Below, piece by piece: positions 31,536 through 33,052 of a DNA stretch of 33,052 nt (the first letter of the stretch is position 1; each line of letters begins with the position of its first letter). This DNA comes from Chloroflexota bacterium (GTDB lineage Bacteria > Chloroflexota > Limnocylindria > P2-11E): the NCBI GenBank assembly GCA_005883625.1, contig VBDU01000084.1:1-33052 (forward strand). Direction: 5' to 3'. The position numbers and the translations under genes are program-made. A model generated the notes under the pieces. The model worked only from the letters and a program-made list of their open reading frames with translations, searched no databases and had not been told where the DNA came from.

Positions 31536-33052
31536 AACGCGCGCCGCGGCCGCGCGTCGTCGAGACGCTCGCGCGCGCCGACCGCCCGGAGCGCTGGACC
31601 GCGTCGGCGCCTGTCAAGACGCGTCGTCTCGGCGCGGACCTCGCTCGCGCGCTCACGCGCAACGAGCTGCTCCTTCGCTATCAGCCGATCGTCGACCTGC
31701 GGAGCGGCGAGTGCCGGCGCGTCGAGGCGCTGCTCAGGTGGCGCAGGCGCGGAGCGTCCGTCGCGCCCGCCGAGCTGATCGCCGTCGCGCAGGACACCGG
31801 CCAGATCGGCGCCTTGAGCCGCTGGGTGATCGCCGAGGCGGTGCGCCAGTGGATCGCCTGGCGCGAACGGGGGCTCGTTCTGGGCATCGCGGTCAATGTG
31901 GCCGGCCCCGAGCTCGCCGACCCCGGCGTGGTCGGCGACACCGTCAAGACGCTCGGCGCGCTTCACATCCAACCGGGCGTGTTCACGTTCGACATCAGCC
32001 CCGCCGCGCTCCTGACCGTCCCCGATGTGCGCGGCGCGCTCAGCCGCCTCGCCGCGGCCGGCGCGCGTTTTGCCCTCGATGGTGTCTCGCCCGCGGACGT
32101 GCCCGGACGTACGTTCGCCCGAGGCATCGACGAGCTCAAGCTCTCCCGATCGCTCGTACGACGGCTCACGACTGAGCCCGCGGCGCTCCACGACGCGCGG
32201 GCGCTCGTCGAGATCGCGCACGATCTCAGTCTCTCGGTCGTCGCCGTCGGCGTCGAGGACGCGGCGACGCGGGACCTCGTCGCGAAGCTCGGCTGCGAAT
32301 TCGCTCAGGGTCACTGGGTCAGTCGCCCGCTCGCGGCCAGAAGCGTCGCCCCATGGCAGCGCCTGGCGGTCGGGCTCGCGTTCGGCGGCGCCCTCGCACT
32401 CGCGACCCACATGGGTGCGACCCGCGCGGCCGGGTCGGGCGCCGGCAGCGCGTCCGCCCCCCGCCAGCTCACGGGGTTCTTGCCGACCATCTGTTCGCTG
32501 GACCTCCCGCTCGCCCGCGCGAGAACGAGCGAGGCGTCCGCGGTCGAGCAGATCAGCGAGCGCGCCGGCCGCGACATGGTCGCCGTTCGCGCCGCGCGCG
32601 CAGATCTCTTCGTCGAGGCGACGGTCACGGGTACGGATCGCACGCGGATCGCGCGCGCGGTCGATCGTGACGCCGAGCAGCTCGAGCGCGACTACGGGCG
32701 ATCGTTCGTTCGCCGTCCGGCGGTCTACGTCTTCGCGACCCGGACCAGCTTCGCTACCGGGCTTCAGCGGCTTTTCGGCGCGCGGGCGACCGACGCCGGA
32801 CTGCTCGCCGCGGCGAACGGGGGCGTCACCCTTCCGCGCTATGGCGCCGTTGCCATCAACCTGGAGAACGTCCCAGCCGACCGCGACCTCGCGATCGTCC
32901 GGCACGAGCTCACGCACGCGCTCGCACACGAGATCGTCGGGCCGGATGCGATGTTGCCGGCCTGGTTCGACGAGGGGCTTGCCACGCTCGAGGAGCGGAC
33001 GCTGCGTGTCGATGACGATGCGACGAGAGACGCCGCCATCACGCTCACGCTG
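31532..33052 (+). CDS. Degenerate EAL domain - transmembrane helix - gluzincin metalloprotease fusion (C-terminus beyond right edge)
   Basis: An open frame of 507 codons from GTG 31532, with no stop before the window ends. Residues about 40-270 form an EAL domain: EALLRW (65-70), VNVAG (121-125), ELKLSRSLV (201-209) and AQGHWVSRPL are recognisable. However, the metal/catalytic positions have changed: FDISPA for the ExTE site, LDGV for DDFG, and AVGVE for AEGVE. It is therefore probably a non-catalytic cyclic-di-GMP receptor or a structural domain. One membrane helix spans about 277-293. The distal part carries HELTH (458-462) and WFDEGLA with E481, the HExxH...E arrangement of peptidase MA-type gluzincins, likely outside the cell. 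It overlaps the HD-GYP gene by GTGA. The protease remainder is missing. Confidence 0.85.
   Translation, partial: MKRAPRPRVVETLARADRPERWTASAPVKTRRLGADLARALTRNELLLRYQPIVDLRSGECRRVEALLRWRRRGASVAPAELIAVAQDTGQIGALSRWVIAEAVRQWIAWRERGLVLGIAVNVAGPELADPGVVGDTVKTLGALHIQPGVFTFDISPAALLTVPDVRGALSRLAAAGARFALDGVSPADVPGRTFARGIDELKLSRSLVRRLTTEPAALHDARALVEIAHDLSLSVVAVGVEDAATRDLVAKLGCEFAQGHWVSRPLAARSVAPWQRLAVGLAFGGALALATHMGATRAAGSGAGSASAPRQLTGFLPTICSLDLPLARARTSEASAVEQISERAGRDMVAVRAARADLFVEATVTGTDRTRIARAVDRDAEQLERDYGRSFVRRPAVYVFATRTSFATGLQRLFGARATDAGLLAAANGGVTLPRYGAVAINLENVPADRDLAIVRHELTHALAHEIVGPDAMLPAWFDEGLATLEERTLRVDDDATRDAAITLTL

Noticed and set aside
1..33052. Prophage, insertion sequence, integrative element or CRISPR array
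   Set aside because: No transposase, integrase, phage structural gene, terminal inverted repeats or regularly spaced repeats were seen. The tRNA has no nearby integrase or visible duplicated end.

Overview
The window is about 33 kb of very GC-rich, almost gap-free bacterial chromosome. GTG starts are common and many junctions are 4-base ATGA/GTGA stop/start overlaps. The gene style (tandem-GAF sensors, a molybdenum hydroxylase, GH15 plus glucose dehydrogenase, many two-component proteins, TANNNT boxes 6-9 nt before start codons) would fit a soil or freshwater Chloroflexota lineage such as Limnocylindria. That assignment is an impression from style, not a marker-gene result. No prophage, insertion sequence, integrase, CRISPR array or rRNA was seen. 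The only RNA gene is a tRNA-Lys(UUU).

Layout. (1) 1-3218, minus: the N-terminal part of a giant protein with six tandem GAF domains, cut by the left edge. (2) 3357-10606, plus: a molybdenum hydroxylase operon (FAD subunit, 2Fe-2S subunit, a GNAT acetyltransferase wedged between subunits, molybdopterin subunit), then a UbiE-like methyltransferase fused to a membrane domain with a problematic 5' end, a small membrane protein, and an adenosine deaminase family enzyme. The xanthine-dehydrogenase-type active site and the deaminase together suggest purine salvage or catabolism. (3) 10706-12648, plus: a membrane histidine kinase and an OmpR-type regulator. (4) 20246 down to 12629, minus: a long, tightly packed operon running glucose-dehydrogenase-like enzyme, cyclase/formamidase, methyltransferase, a tiny membrane ORF, KDPG-aldolase-like enzyme, GH15 glucoamylase, TolB-like lipoprotein and zinc-protease lipoprotein. 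It looks like alpha-glucan breakdown feeding an Entner-Doudoroff-type route plus two surface lipoproteins.

(5) 20283-25535: pyrE and a small DUF5808-like protein, a convergent methyltransferase, a divergent MFS transporter, a 2-hydroxyacid dehydrogenase, an alpha/beta hydrolase, an XRE regulator and a lone receiver. (6) 25669-26634: tRNA-Lys and a class III extradiol dioxygenase-like gene. (7) 26640-33052: a LuxR/PAS regulator divergent from a signalling operon of hybrid histidine kinase, single-domain receiver, REC-HD-GYP phosphodiesterase and, cut by the right edge, a protein joining a degenerate EAL domain, a transmembrane helix and a gluzincin-type metalloprotease.

The most unusual item is the last gene. 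It could be a one-piece cyclic-di-GMP-responsive ectoprotease, reminiscent in logic of LapD/LapG but in a single chain, encoded directly after a cyclic-di-GMP-degrading enzyme. Other points of interest are a back-to-back pair of overlapping -10 elements between divergent genes, repeated signs of leaderless transcription, a GNAT gene inside a molybdenum hydroxylase operon, and palindromes located at a domain junction and inside a possible tRNA promoter.
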